From contig NZ_BMDO01000001.1 of assembly GCF_014635825.1 (NCBI RefSeq), positions 868,001 through 932,000 on the forward strand: a stretch of 64,000 nucleotides of DNA, in the 5' to 3' direction. Position 1 is the first letter of the stretch; each line of letters opens with the position of its first letter. The position numbers were made by a program, and so were the translations under genes. Under the pieces are notes generated by a model. The model was not told the origin of the DNA. It did not search any database and was given only the letters and a program-made list of their open reading frames with translations. The stretch is from Mucilaginibacter galii (lineage in GTDB: Bacteria; Bacteroidota; Bacteroidia; Sphingobacteriales; Sphingobacteriaceae). Positions 1-7,922 of the stretch are shown one piece after another.

Positions 1-71
1 CCAAAGGAGAGGGCTTGAATGAAGGATATTTAAGTTAAAGAAAGTGTTGGTTTAGCTAACAATATTTATAA

Positions 72-581
72 ATGGAACAATTATTTGAAGGTTTATTAAA
101 CGATCATTTGGGCTTTGTGGTTTGGGCTGCGGTAGCATTCTTAATACTGCTTTTCTTACTGGCAAAATTTGCATGGAATCCAATAATGAGCGCTATCACT
201 GAACGTGAACGCTCTATTGAAGATGCATTGCTTAAAGCAGAGGCTGCTAAAGAAGAAATGGCCCGTTTAACTAACGAAAACGAGCAGTTATTGAAAGACG
301 CCCGTGCAGAACGCGATTTAATATTACGTGAAGCCCGTCATCTGAAAGATCAAATTGTTAATGAAGCAAAATCTGTGGCCAACGTTGAAGGTGCCCGCAT
401 GATAGAGAATGCACGTTTAGAAATTAACAGCCTTAAAGCCGTAGCCATGGCTGATGTAAAAAACCAGGTAGCCACCCTATCAGTAGAAATTGCTGAAAAG
501 ATATTACGCAAGCAATTTGCCGATCAGCATGCACAAGATGAGCTGGTTGCTGATTTATTAAAGGAAGTAAAAATTAAATAA
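72..581 (+). CDS. atpF: F0F1 ATP synthase subunit b
   Basis: Subunit b of the membrane F0 sector, the peripheral stalk that holds the F1 head to the membrane. The 169-residue protein has one hydrophobic segment near residues 13-33, then a long charged alpha-helical stretch rich in Glu, Ala and Lys (about 40-150) as expected for the dimeric stalk. It starts at an ATG with MEQLF. It is followed by atpH, atpA and atpG in the usual order; atpB and atpE would be expected just outside the left edge, and the first 71 bases hold no gene I recognise. Length and layout fit the family well. Confidence 0.95.
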   Translation: MEQLFEGLLNDHLGFVVWAAVAFLILLFLLAKFAWNPIMSAITERERSIEDALLKAEAAKEEMARLTNENEQLLKDARAERDLILREARHLKDQIVNEAKSVANVEGARMIENARLEINSLKAVAMADVKNQVATLSVEIAEKILRKQFADQHAQDELVADLLKEVKIK

Positions 582-583
582 GA

Positions 584-660
584 TAGTGAGTGGTTGATTG
601 GTGAGTAGTTAAGTAATTAACTTTTCAACCACTCAGCAATCAACTACTCACCACTCACTA
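584..660 (+). repeat. hairpin-forming spacer between atpF and atpH
   Basis: Almost the whole gap between the two genes is an imperfect inverted repeat. It opens with tagtgagtgg and closes with ccactcacta, and both arms are built from repeated short words (gagtggttgattg, gagtagtt). It ends three bases before the atpH start codon, so in the mRNA it would form a stem between the two cistrons. A role in mRNA stability or in tuning subunit ratios is inference. Confidence 0.6.
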
Positions 661-663
661 AAT

Positions 664-1212
664 ATGTCTGAAATAACAGTTGCATCACGTTACGCTAAAT
701 CGTTAATTGATTTAGCCGAGGAACAAAATGTTTTAGAAGCCATTAAGCTGGATATGCTCTTTTTTGTGAAAACATTGAAAGAGAATACCCAGTTACAGGC
801 TGTATTACGCAATCCTATTATTTCGCACGATAAAAAGCTGAAGGTATTGCAGGCTATATTTACCGGCAAGGTAAGCCCTGTTACCGATTCTTTTTTTAAG
901 ATCATGGTTGATAAAAGCCGCGCCGAGATCCTGTATCCTACCGCTACGGAGTTTATTAGCCAGTACAACATTAAAAAGAACATCGTTAACGCCAGGGTGG
1001 TATCGGCAGCTCATTTATCTGATGCCAACAGGCAACAAATTATAAGCGAGGTTAACGCTATTACCAAAGGTGAGGTTATTTTAACCGAAAAGGTTGATGC
1101 CTCATTGATCGGTGGTTTTGTATTAACCGTAGGCGACCGCCAGATAGACACTTCGGTAGCTAACAGCTTACAAAAATTGAAGAAAGATTTCGCCCAAAAG
1201 GTGATACAATAA
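664..1212 (+). CDS. atpH: F0F1 ATP synthase subunit delta
   Basis: Delta (OSCP) subunit, which links the top of the F1 alpha3beta3 head to the peripheral stalk b subunits. The 182-residue protein shows the family pattern: an N-terminal helical domain (residues 1-105, opening with ITVASRYAKSLIDLA) and a C-terminal part with the conserved segment DASLIGGFVLTVGDRQIDTSV around residues 144-164. It is soluble, with no signal peptide. It lies between atpF and atpA, 36 bases before atpA. Length is normal. Confidence 0.95.
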   Translation: MSEITVASRYAKSLIDLAEEQNVLEAIKLDMLFFVKTLKENTQLQAVLRNPIISHDKKLKVLQAIFTGKVSPVTDSFFKIMVDKSRAEILYPTATEFISQYNIKKNIVNARVVSAAHLSDANRQQIISEVNAITKGEVILTEKVDASLIGGFVLTVGDRQIDTSVANSLQKLKKDFAQKVIQ

Positions 1213-1248
1213 TTTATTAGACACTTATACTAAAAATAAAATTAAAAA

Positions 1249-2823
1249 ATGGTAGAGGTTAGACCAGACGAAGTATCGGCCATCTTGCGTCAGCAGTTGT
1301 CGGGCTTTAAGTCAGAATCTGAGTTAGAAGAAGTGGGTACCGTGCTACAGGTGGGCGATGGTATTGCACGCGTTTACGGCTTAACTAAAGTACAATCAGG
1401 TGAGCTGGTTGAATTTGACAACGGCCTGCAAGGTATCGTACTTAACCTTGAAGAAGATAATGTAGGTGTGGTATTGCTTGGCCAGTCAGACGGCGTTAAA
1501 GAAGGCGATACTATTAAACGTACCACCAAAATTGCGTCTATTAAAGTAGGTGAAGGTATGTTGGGCCGTGTGGTAAACACGCTTGGCCAGCCCATTGATG
1601 GTAAAGGCCCTATTGCCGGCGAAACTTATGATATGCCTTTGGAGCGTAAAGCACCAGGCGTTATTTACCGCCAGCCGGTAACCGAGCCGTTACAAACCGG
1701 TATTAAGGCTATTGATGCCATGATCCCTATTGGTCGTGGCCAGCGTGAGCTGGTAATTGGTGACCGTCAAATTGGTAAAACTGCCGTTTGTATTGATACC
1801 ATTATCAACCAAAAAGAATTTTATGCTGCAGGTGAGCCTGTAATTTGTATATATGTTGCCTGCGGTCAAAAATCATCAACCGTAGCTAACATCGTGCGTA
1901 CACTTGAAGAGAACGGCGCTATGCCTTACTCTATCGTAGTTGCGGCCAGTGCTGCCGAGCCTGCTCCAATGCAGTTCTTTGCACCATTTGCTGGCGCTGC
2001 CATTGGCGAGTACTTCCGCGATACCGGCCGCCCGGCTTTGATCGTGTATGATGATCTTTCTAAACAAGCTGTTGCTTACCGCGAGGTTTCGTTATTACTG
2101 CGTCGCCCACCGGGCCGTGAGGCTTACCCGGGTGACGTGTTTTACCTGCACAGCCGTTTATTAGAGCGTGCCGCTAAGATCAACGCTAACGATGAGATTG
2201 CTAAAGACATGAACGACCTACCAGAGTCTATCCGTCATTTAGTAAAAGGTGGTGGTTCATTAACTGCATTACCTATCATCGAGACTCAAGCGGGCGACGT
2301 ATCTGCATACATCCCTACTAACGTTATTTCGATCACTGATGGCCAGATCTTCCTGGAGTCTAATTTGTTTAACGCAGGTGTGCGTCCGGCCATTAACGTA
2401 GGTATTTCGGTATCACGTGTGGGTGGTAACGCGCAAATCAAATCTATGAAGAAAGTAGCCGGTACTTTAAAGTTAGACCAGGCTCAATACCGCGAGTTAG
2501 AGGCTTTCTCTAAATTCGGTTCTGATTTAGATGCTGCTACAAAAAACGTGTTAGATAAAGGTGCCCGTAACGTAGAGATCCTTAAACAAGGTCAATATTC
2601 ACCAGTAACTGTAGAAAAACAAGTAGCTATTATTTACTTAGGCACCAAAGGCTTAATGCGTAACGTACCGGTAAACAAAGTGAGAGAGTTTGAAAGCGAA
2701 TACACCAGCCAACTGGAACTGCGTCACCCGGAAGTTTTGGCTGCCCTTAAAGCAGGCAAATTTGATGATAGCTTAACCAGCGTACTGGAAAAAGTAGCGA
2801 AAGAACTGGCAGGAAAATATTAA
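1249..2823 (+). CDS. atpA: F0F1 ATP synthase subunit alpha
   Basis: Alpha subunit of the F1 head, which carries the non-catalytic nucleotide sites and completes the catalytic sites with beta. The 524-residue protein has the N-terminal beta-barrel (about 25-95), the P-loop GDRQIGKT at 171-178, and the alpha/beta signature [14 protein letters not shown] near residue 380, followed by the C-terminal helical domain. It is translated from an ATG 36 bases after atpH. The catalytic beta (atpD) and epsilon (atpC) genes do not follow; in Bacteroidota these usually form a separate locus. Confidence 0.98.
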   Translation: MVEVRPDEVSAILRQQLSGFKSESELEEVGTVLQVGDGIARVYGLTKVQSGELVEFDNGLQGIVLNLEEDNVGVVLLGQSDGVKEGDTIKRTTKIASIKVGEGMLGRVVNTLGQPIDGKGPIAGETYDMPLERKAPGVIYRQPVTEPLQTGIKAIDAMIPIGRGQRELVIGDRQIGKTAVCIDTIINQKEFYAAGEPVICIYVACGQKSSTVANIVRTLEENGAMPYSIVVAASAAEPAPMQFFAPFAGAAIGEYFRDTGRPALIVYDDLSKQAVAYREVSLLLRRPPGREAYPGDVFYLHSRLLERAAKINANDEIAKDMNDLPESIRHLVKGGGSLTALPIIETQAGDVSAYIPTNVISITDGQIFLESNLFNAGVRPAINVGISVSRVGGNAQIKSMKKVAGTLKLDQAQYRELEAFSKFGSDLDAATKNVLDKGARNVEILKQGQYSPVTVEKQVAIIYLGTKGLMRNVPVNKVREFESEYTSQLELRHPEVLAALKAGKFDDSLTSVLEKVAKELAGKY

Positions 2824-2841
2824 TTTAAGTAGCAAGTAGTT

Positions 2842-2903
2842 AGTATCAAGTATCAAGTAAGGAGATTTTAAAGTCTTGTTACTTGATACTCGATACTTGA
2901 TAC
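2842..2903 (+). repeat. hairpin-forming spacer between atpA and atpG
   Basis: Inverted repeat in the 89-base gap between atpA and atpG. The left arm (2842-2860, agtatcaagtatcaagtaa) pairs with the right arm (2879-2903, containing ttacttgatac and tacttgatac), and each arm repeats a 'tatcaag' word. It has the same layout as the atpF-atpH spacer but an unrelated sequence. Confidence 0.6.
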
Positions 2904-2912
2904 CCATAAAGA

Positions 2913-3797
2913 ATGGCTAATTTAAAAGAAGTAAGAAACCGTATTGCATCGGTAAACTCAACACAGCAGATCACCAAGGCCATGAAAATGGTTTCGGCAG
3001 CTAAGCTGAAGAGGGCAACCAATGCTATTGTTCAACTGCGTCCGTATGCTACCAAGCTAAAAGACATGCTGGCCAACCTATCGGCCAGTATTGAGGATAG
3101 CGCATCGCCTTACCTGCAAGAGCGTGAGCCTGTACGCGTACTGGTGGTTGTGGTATCATCAAACCGTGGTTTAGCTGGTGCTTTTAATACCAACGCCATT
3201 AAAACTGCGAACAACCTGATTGCAGAAAAATACAGCGAGCAGTTAAGGGCCGGTAATGTTTCTGTAGTAGCCATTGGCCGCAAGGCTCAGGAATACTATC
3301 AGCGCCGCGGTTACAACGTAATAGGTGATAACAACGAGGTTTACTCAGATCTGAACTTCATCAATGTATCTAAGGTAACAGAGTCTGTTATGCAGGGCTT
3401 TGTGAACGGCGATTACGACCGTGTTGAGCTGGTATATAACCATTTCCGCAACGCAGCTATGCAAATACTGGTGAGCGAGCAATTGTTGCCGGTACCTAAA
3501 GCAGAGCCCGATCCTAACGCTAAAGTGTCGCAGGTTGATTATATCCTGGAGCCATCACAGCAAGGAATTGTTCAGCAACTGATACCAAAGAACATTAAGA
3601 TACAGCTATACCGCGCTGTACTTGATTCTAACGCCTCAGAACACGGTGCACGTATGACGGCAATGGATAAGGCTACCGAGAACGCCGGCGACTTGTTAAA
3701 GGCTTTAAAACTGTCTTATAACCAAGCCCGACAGGCAGCTATTACCACCGAGCTTACCGAAATTGTAAGTGGTGCCGCTGCCCTATCGAACGGATAA
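2913..3797 (+). CDS. atpG: F0F1 ATP synthase subunit gamma
   Basis: Gamma subunit, the central rotor shaft that couples proton flow through the c-ring to catalysis in F1. The 294-residue protein has the conserved N-terminal helix (MANLKEVRNRIASVNSTQQITKAM) and C-terminal helix (EHGARMTAMDKATENAGDLL, then YNQARQAAITTELTEIVSGA), which form the coiled-coil shaft, with a Rossmann-like body between. It is the last gene of this atp operon; an intrinsic terminator follows 25 bases after the stop. Confidence 0.97.
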   Translation: MANLKEVRNRIASVNSTQQITKAMKMVSAAKLKRATNAIVQLRPYATKLKDMLANLSASIEDSASPYLQEREPVRVLVVVVSSNRGLAGAFNTNAIKTANNLIAEKYSEQLRAGNVSVVAIGRKAQEYYQRRGYNVIGDNNEVYSDLNFINVSKVTESVMQGFVNGDYDRVELVYNHFRNAAMQILVSEQLLPVPKAEPDPNAKVSQVDYILEPSQQGIVQQLIPKNIKIQLYRAVLDSNASEHGARMTAMDKATENAGDLLKALKLSYNQARQAAITTELTEIVSGAAALSNG

Positions 3798-3821
3798 ATT
3801 ATAAACTTGAATACATAGATC

Positions 3822-3850
3822 AAAAGCCAGACGCCTGTCTGGCTTTTTTG
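3822..3850 (+). terminator. intrinsic terminator of the atp operon
   Basis: Perfect stem AGCCAGAC / GTCTGGCT with a 4-base loop, followed by a run of six T. It sits 25 bases after the atpG stop codon, so the operon ends here without atpD/atpC. Confidence 0.9.
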
Positions 3851-3930
3851 TTTAATATCCGTCTTAATTTGCCTATGATTAATGATAGATAAGTCGTTAG
3901 CTATGATTACGTAGCTGCTGTATCCAATAT

Positions 3931-4764
3931 TTAAAACTTCTTCATTACCTTAACCAGCATGCCGGCTATGATCTTATGCCCTTTATCGGAGGGGTGCAAA
4001 CCATCATAAGTTATTTTAATGGCTTCGGGCGGGTATGGGTACTCATCGGTTTCGGGATGGAAACCTACGGCAGTATATGCAGGATAGGTATAGTTCTCGT
4101 ATTGTTTGGTACGTGGATTTCTTACGCGTTTAAAGTTTACCGCATTTTTGGCCGACAAGCTTCCTTTATGATATAAGTCTATTACCGGCATATTTTCTAG
4201 CTGACCGATCTCTTTTACGGCATTGGCAAACTGTTCCAAGGTCTTTCCATCTTTGGGCTTGTAAGAACCCCAGGCATAGTTTTTAGGGTTGTTGATATAA
4301 ACAAAATCGCCCCGCTGCATGGGCGTAATTAATACAATATGAGCGTCGGGGTTAAGGCTGCGCACCTTATTGATAATAATACGCAAGGCACCATATAAAG
4401 TAGCATAACCAGTATTGTCGCGGTAATCATTCACTGTACCCAAACTGCCGCTGTGCCACCAATCGTTAGTTCCTAAAAATATGGTATACACATCCGACTT
4501 TTGCAGGCCCAGCTTTTCTATGTCTTTGGCTGTGCGTGTAGCCGTCCAGCCGTTATGCCCCTGGTTCGTGTATTTAATGTAAGGCAGCTTTTCTGTTACA
4601 TCAGTTAGATACCCTTTGGTTATGCGGTTGCCTGTTTCGTCGGGATGATCGTTGAGGTAAGTGATAGAGTCGCCTATGGCGGTCCAGGTAAGCTCTTCAT
4701 GCGGCTTAAACGATGTAACGGCAATGAACAGCCCAACAAGCAATAACAATTTAACAATTCTCAT
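3931..4764 (-). CDS. secreted SGNH/GDSL-family hydrolase
   Basis: Esterase/lipase-type hydrolase, substrate unknown. The 277-residue protein has a hydrophobic N-terminal export signal (about residues 1-18), the block I nucleophile motif AIGDSITYLND (Ser33), the oxyanion Asn motif GTND (98-101), and the C-terminal catalytic pair in YDGLHPSDKGH (Asp254, His257). All four SGNH blocks are therefore present and the enzyme should be active. It is a single gene between the atp operon terminator and the broken catalase. It may act on acetylated glycans, as many Bacteroidota SGNH proteins do, but nothing nearby settles the substrate. Confidence 0.88.
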   Translation of the reverse strand: MRIVKLLLLVGLFIAVTSFKPHEELTWTAIGDSITYLNDHPDETGNRITKGYLTDVTEKLPYIKYTNQGHNGWTATRTAKDIEKLGLQKSDVYTIFLGTNDWWHSGSLGTVNDYRDNTGYATLYGALRIIINKVRSLNPDAHIVLITPMQRGDFVYINNPKNYAWGSYKPKDGKTLEQFANAVKEIGQLENMPVIDLYHKGSLSAKNAVNFKRVRNPRTKQYENYTYPAYTAVGFHPETDEYPYPPEAIKITYDGLHPSDKGHKIIAGMLVKVMKKF

Positions 4765-4842
4765 ACATTGATAATGTGGCGGTAAATTTTTAACAACAAC
4801 TAACTTAAATAGAATTCGTTAATCCATCAACGGTTAAAATAG

Positions 4843-4876
4843 AAAAAGCGCCTGCCGATTGCTCAACAGACGCCTA
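4843..4876 (-). terminator. intrinsic terminator behind the broken catalase gene
   Basis: Read on the - strand, GGCGTCTG and CAGGCGC form a stem (one G-T pair) around a 10-base loop, followed by TTTTTCT. It lies 28 bases after the old catalase stop codon and has outlasted the gene. Confidence 0.6.
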
Positions 4877-4903
4877 CTTTAATCAGTCAGTTATATATTC
4901 AAC

Positions 4904-5595
4904 TTAATATGGTTTTGCCTCGTGCGCAGCGTCTTCGGCCTGGTGTACGGTTTCATTGGCATGAGCAGTACCGGTACCTGTTAACTTTTTGGCTGCAGCA
5001 GCTTTCAAATCTTCGGCCAAGCGTTGACCGTATTCTGGATCGGCTTTGGTAAAATTCTCAACCATTTTGTCTTGCACGCGATGATCGGCACCCGAAAGGT
5101 TATCTATCAGGTTATTGATCAGATCTTCACGCTCCCACTCTTCAAATATCCTCCAGCGCTCACCAAATCCCAGTTACCATCTTCGGTATAAAATTTAACG
5201 GCAGAATCTCTCGGGTCGCGCAAGGTTTCGGGCGAGTTACCACCATGAATTACCGAAGAAAACCTTACAAAAACAGGTGTTTGCTTTCCTTTTTCCTGGA
5301 ACAATTTTGCCCTGGTATATTTGGCTATAGACTCATCGACTACGGTACCATATGCCGCAAAAACCCCGTGCGCACCTGCACCACGGGCATGTACTACACG
5401 CTCGGGGATGCGCTCACGGTCGAAGTGAGATATTTTTTCTAATAATTGATAAATTTTTCAGGGTTGCAGGTCCGCGGTTGCCAACGGTACGGATGTTTTG
5501 GTTATCGGTAATGGGGTGCCCCTGGCGGGTAGTTAAACTCTTGAACCCTCCTGACCATTTTAGCCGCTTTGGCCTACAGTTTCTTCGTTGTTCAT
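4904..5595 (-). pseudogene. katA: catalase remnant with large internal deletion and frameshifts
   Basis: Remnant of a clade 3-type heme catalase. Starting at the ATG at 5595 the old reading frame gives [11 protein letters not shown], then a stop; the gene continues in another frame with [20 protein letters not shown], shifts again to [20 protein letters not shown] and runs to DGNWDLV. Near 5160 the sequence jumps straight to the C-terminal tail ([10 protein letters not shown], then DNLSGADHRVQDKMVENF, ending AHEAKPY and a stop at 4904). Compared with the usual 480-500 residues about 285 are missing, including the region of the heme-ligand tyrosine. At least three lesions mean no active enzyme can be made. 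Confidence 0.93.
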
Positions 5596-5739
5596 AATCA
5601 TATGTTTTATGGTCTATTATCCTTATTATTATTATACAATTGTATAAGGCTTGAGTAATAAAAGCTAACCTTATCAATTAATAAGATGCAATATAGGTTT
5701 TGGCTATGTTAGCAATCCGGTAATATAGATACTCTTAAC

Positions 5740-6084
5740 TCAATCTTGTTTGATGCTTTCATGATGCGCGTGGCAGGCTTCGGCACATTCAAGGCAAGCA
5801 GCAGAACATAGCTGACAATGGCTGTGCTCATGTTTGCTACACTCCTGGCCACATTTGCGGCATATCTCCTCACATAACAAGAGGTACTGTAGGGCAATGT
5901 CAGATTCTCGTTGCAGCAATCGGGCGGCTTGCAAACAAATATCGGCACAATCGCGATCCAACTTAATGCAGGGCACCATCATTTCCACATCTTCTTCCTG
6001 CAGGCAGGCAGTAGCACAGTTTTCACAAGCTAAAGCGCAATTAAGCAGCTTTTGAATCAGGTCTTGATATTTTGAATTTTCCAT
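5740..6084 (-). CDS. four-helix-bundle copper-binding protein (Csp-like)
   Basis: Small Cys-rich protein resembling the copper storage proteins (Csp/DUF326), which bind many Cu(I) ions inside a four-helix bundle. The 114-residue sequence from the ATG at 6084 (MENSKYQ) has 16 cysteines, most in CxxxC or CxxC spacing along helices (C16, C20, C23, C27; C46, C50; C71, C75, C78, C82; C90, C93, C97, C100, C104), plus a His cluster KHEHSHC. No signal peptide is visible, suggesting a cytosolic Csp3-like form. An upstream in-frame TTG at 6093 is a less likely start. It stands alone beside the dead catalase. Confidence 0.85.
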   Translation of the reverse strand: MENSKYQDLIQKLLNCALACENCATACLQEEDVEMMVPCIKLDRDCADICLQAARLLQRESDIALQYLLLCEEICRKCGQECSKHEHSHCQLCSAACLECAEACHAHHESIKQD

Positions 6085-6162
6085 AAGAAACAATTTTTCG
6101 CTATACTTAAATACAATACATTTTAATAGCGATATGTTTACAATTAATAGAAATATCCGAAA

Positions 6163-6193
6163 ACAAAAAAAAGGTGCGGTTTATGGCCGCACC
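6163..6193 (-). terminator. intrinsic terminator of the Gly/Arg-rich protein gene
   Basis: On the - strand GGTGCGG and CCGCACC form a perfect 7-base stem with a 7-base loop, followed by a run of eight T. It lies about 30 bases after the stop codon at 6223. Confidence 0.9.
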
Positions 6194-6222
6194 CCTTTTA
6201 AAAAAACTATCATCATCACTTA

Positions 6223-7347
6223 TTAATTGGCATCATCCTGGTCATTATCATCAGGTGTACCGGTAACTACGTATATCTTTTTACCAGCAGAGTCACGTTG
6301 CTCTTGCAAGTACACACCATCGGGCGTTACAAACAACTTTTCGCCGTTAATCTTCACTTTACGGGTATCCTGAGGTAATTCGTCAATTACATCACCAATT
6401 TCAGGATAGTCGGCACCAGTACTACTATTTACCTGGCCGCCATTATCGGTATTCAATTCACCGTCTTTACCAGCCACACGGTAAGCTAAACGTCCATCAT
6501 CTTTGGTAATGGGTTGATAATACACGCCGTTAGACTCGTAATATTGCTGACCATCAATGGTGATTTCTTCTGCGTCGCTGGGCAGTTGGTTAATTTCGGC
6601 ACCTACAGGTGGCTCAACCACAGTGTACTGGTTGTTATATTGCTGATAGTAATAGCCATTACTATAATAGTAAGGCACACCACCCCAAGAGAATGGATAA
6701 TAACCAAATGGCAATACACCTATGCTAACACCAATACGCGGGTAATAATAGCTATTGTAATAGCCGCGATAGTTGTGATAGAAACCACCGTAAGGACGAC
6801 CATAAAAGCCCCTTACACCACCACGGTAGTAACCGCGACCGCTAAAGTAGTTACCACGGTTAAAGCCACTGCCGTAACCCGGGCGACCCCAATTGCCGCG
6901 AGGGCTTACACCACCACGGTAACTGTAATTACCACGCGGGCTACCAAAGCTTCCTCTCGGCGAACCAAAGCTTTGACCACGGCCAAATCCGCCGCGTTGT
7001 GCGCCTATTGATCTATCGGAGGTATTAGGCCTCACGCCATAGCTTTGACGATTTTGCCCCATGCTCGGACGCTGTGAAAAGCCACCACCAGAGTTTCCAC
7101 GTTGCGAAAAACCGCCGCCCGGATTACCTCTTTGCGAAAAACCGCCTCCGAAGCTACCGCCCGAACGGCCACCGCCGCCGAAACTGCCACGAGAGCCGCC
7201 TCCGAAACCACCACCTCCAAAGCCGCCGCGCGAACCTCCACCGCCGCCGCCTCTGCCACCACGTTGTGCTTCGGCAGAAAAGTTGAGCGATAGTACTGTT
7301 AAAGCACTAAGGCCCACACAAACTAAATATTTGCTGAATGTTTTCAT
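6223..7347 (-). CDS. secreted Gly/Arg/Ser-rich protein, DUF6515-like
   Basis: Function unknown. The 374-residue protein has a signal peptide (residues 1-28, ending SAEA) followed by a low-complexity region (about 29-180) of RGG, GGFGGG and repeated GGGFSQRG units, then a Tyr/Gly-rich stretch (NRGNYFSGRGYYRGG) and a hydrophobic segment containing PRIGVSIGVLPFGYYPF. The C-terminal third has two copies of a motif around LPSDAEEITIDGQQYYESNGVYYQ and LPQDTRKVKINGEKLFVTPDGVY, the pattern of the DUF6515 family. It is likely exported and surface or periplasm located. Antisense reading frames over the biased region are composition artefacts. Confidence 0.8.
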   Translation of the reverse strand: MKTFSKYLVCVGLSALTVLSLNFSAEAQRGGRGGGGGGSRGGFGGGGFGGGSRGSFGGGGRSGGSFGGGFSQRGNPGGGFSQRGNSGGGFSQRPSMGQNRQSYGVRPNTSDRSIGAQRGGFGRGQSFGSPRGSFGSPRGNYSYRGGVSPRGNWGRPGYGSGFNRGNYFSGRGYYRGGVRGFYGRPYGGFYHNYRGYYNSYYYPRIGVSIGVLPFGYYPFSWGGVPYYYSNGYYYQQYNNQYTVVEPPVGAEINQLPSDAEEITIDGQQYYESNGVYYQPITKDDGRLAYRVAGKDGELNTDNGGQVNSSTGADYPEIGDVIDELPQDTRKVKINGEKLFVTPDGVYLQEQRDSAGKKIYVVTGTPDDNDQDDAN

Positions 7348-7541
7348 GTATCTATAAAGTAAATAAGCTTACCAACCGGCTTGCTTTTCTTGTTAAATCT
7401 GGATATTTGACTAAGCTTTTTGCTCAGAGTTTAACGTGTTTCTAATTTATTTTCAGGCGGTAAGAGCCTGTTGCAACGCTTATTTAACCCCAAAGTAAAA
7501 CCACTATACTATAAACGCGTTGTTTATAAAAACTTGTATAA

Positions 7542-7868
7542 ATGAGCGAAATAAACGAAAACGGTTTAAATGATCAGGAAGATTATTTAGACACCGATAA
7601 TGATAAGATGCAGGATGCCGGTAATGCAGATGCCGCCAAGTTTAACACCGATGAGCAGGAGCGCTTTGCCAACGAGCGCGAAGATACCGGTTACAGTAAT
7701 GACAAAAGCATTGATGACAGCACTACTCAAGAACAGCACATCAATCAACCACCGCTTACCACTCAAGGCAACATTCAAGAAATTGAAGAAAATATGGGTG
7801 GCACCACCAACCTCACTTTAGACCAGCTAAAGCAAGAGCATGACCCTGAAGGGATGGACGGAGAATAA
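7542..7868 (+). CDS. small acidic hypothetical protein
   Basis: Not recognised as a known family. The 108-residue protein is very acidic and polar, rich in Asp, Glu, Asn and Gln, with no cysteine, no signal peptide and no membrane segment; it looks disordered. It starts at an ATG with MSEINENG and ends DPEGMDGE. It is followed directly by a bidirectional terminator shared with the convergent susD gene, which supports it being a transcribed gene. Similar short acidic proteins are common in Sphingobacteriaceae, but I can give no function. Confidence 0.65.
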   Translation: MSEINENGLNDQEDYLDTDNDKMQDAGNADAAKFNTDEQERFANEREDTGYSNDKSIDDSTTQEQHINQPPLTTQGNIQEIEENMGGTTNLTLDQLKQEHDPEGMDGE

Positions 7869-7871
7869 ACA

Positions 7872-7905
7872 GAAAGGGGCATCTAAATTTTAGACGCCCC
7901 TTTCT
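7872..7905. terminator. bidirectional terminator between convergent genes
   Basis: AAAGGGGC and GCCCCTTT flank a second inner pair (CTAAA/TTTAG), giving an AT-flanked stem that can work on both strands. It lies 4 bases after the stop of the acidic protein gene and 18 bases before the susD stop. Confidence 0.75.
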
Positions 7906-7922
7906 CAGAAAACTATTTGCTA

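Noticed and set aside
1..71. Possible tail of atpE at the left edge.
   Set aside because: The short in-frame ending before the stop at 16-18 does not resemble a c-subunit C-terminus; the edge is too short to decide.
6514..7357. Several long open frames on the + strand opposite the Gly/Arg-rich protein gene.
   Set aside because: They arise from the GGN/CGN codon bias of the real gene; their products are low-complexity Pro/Arg or Thr/Val strings with no start signals.
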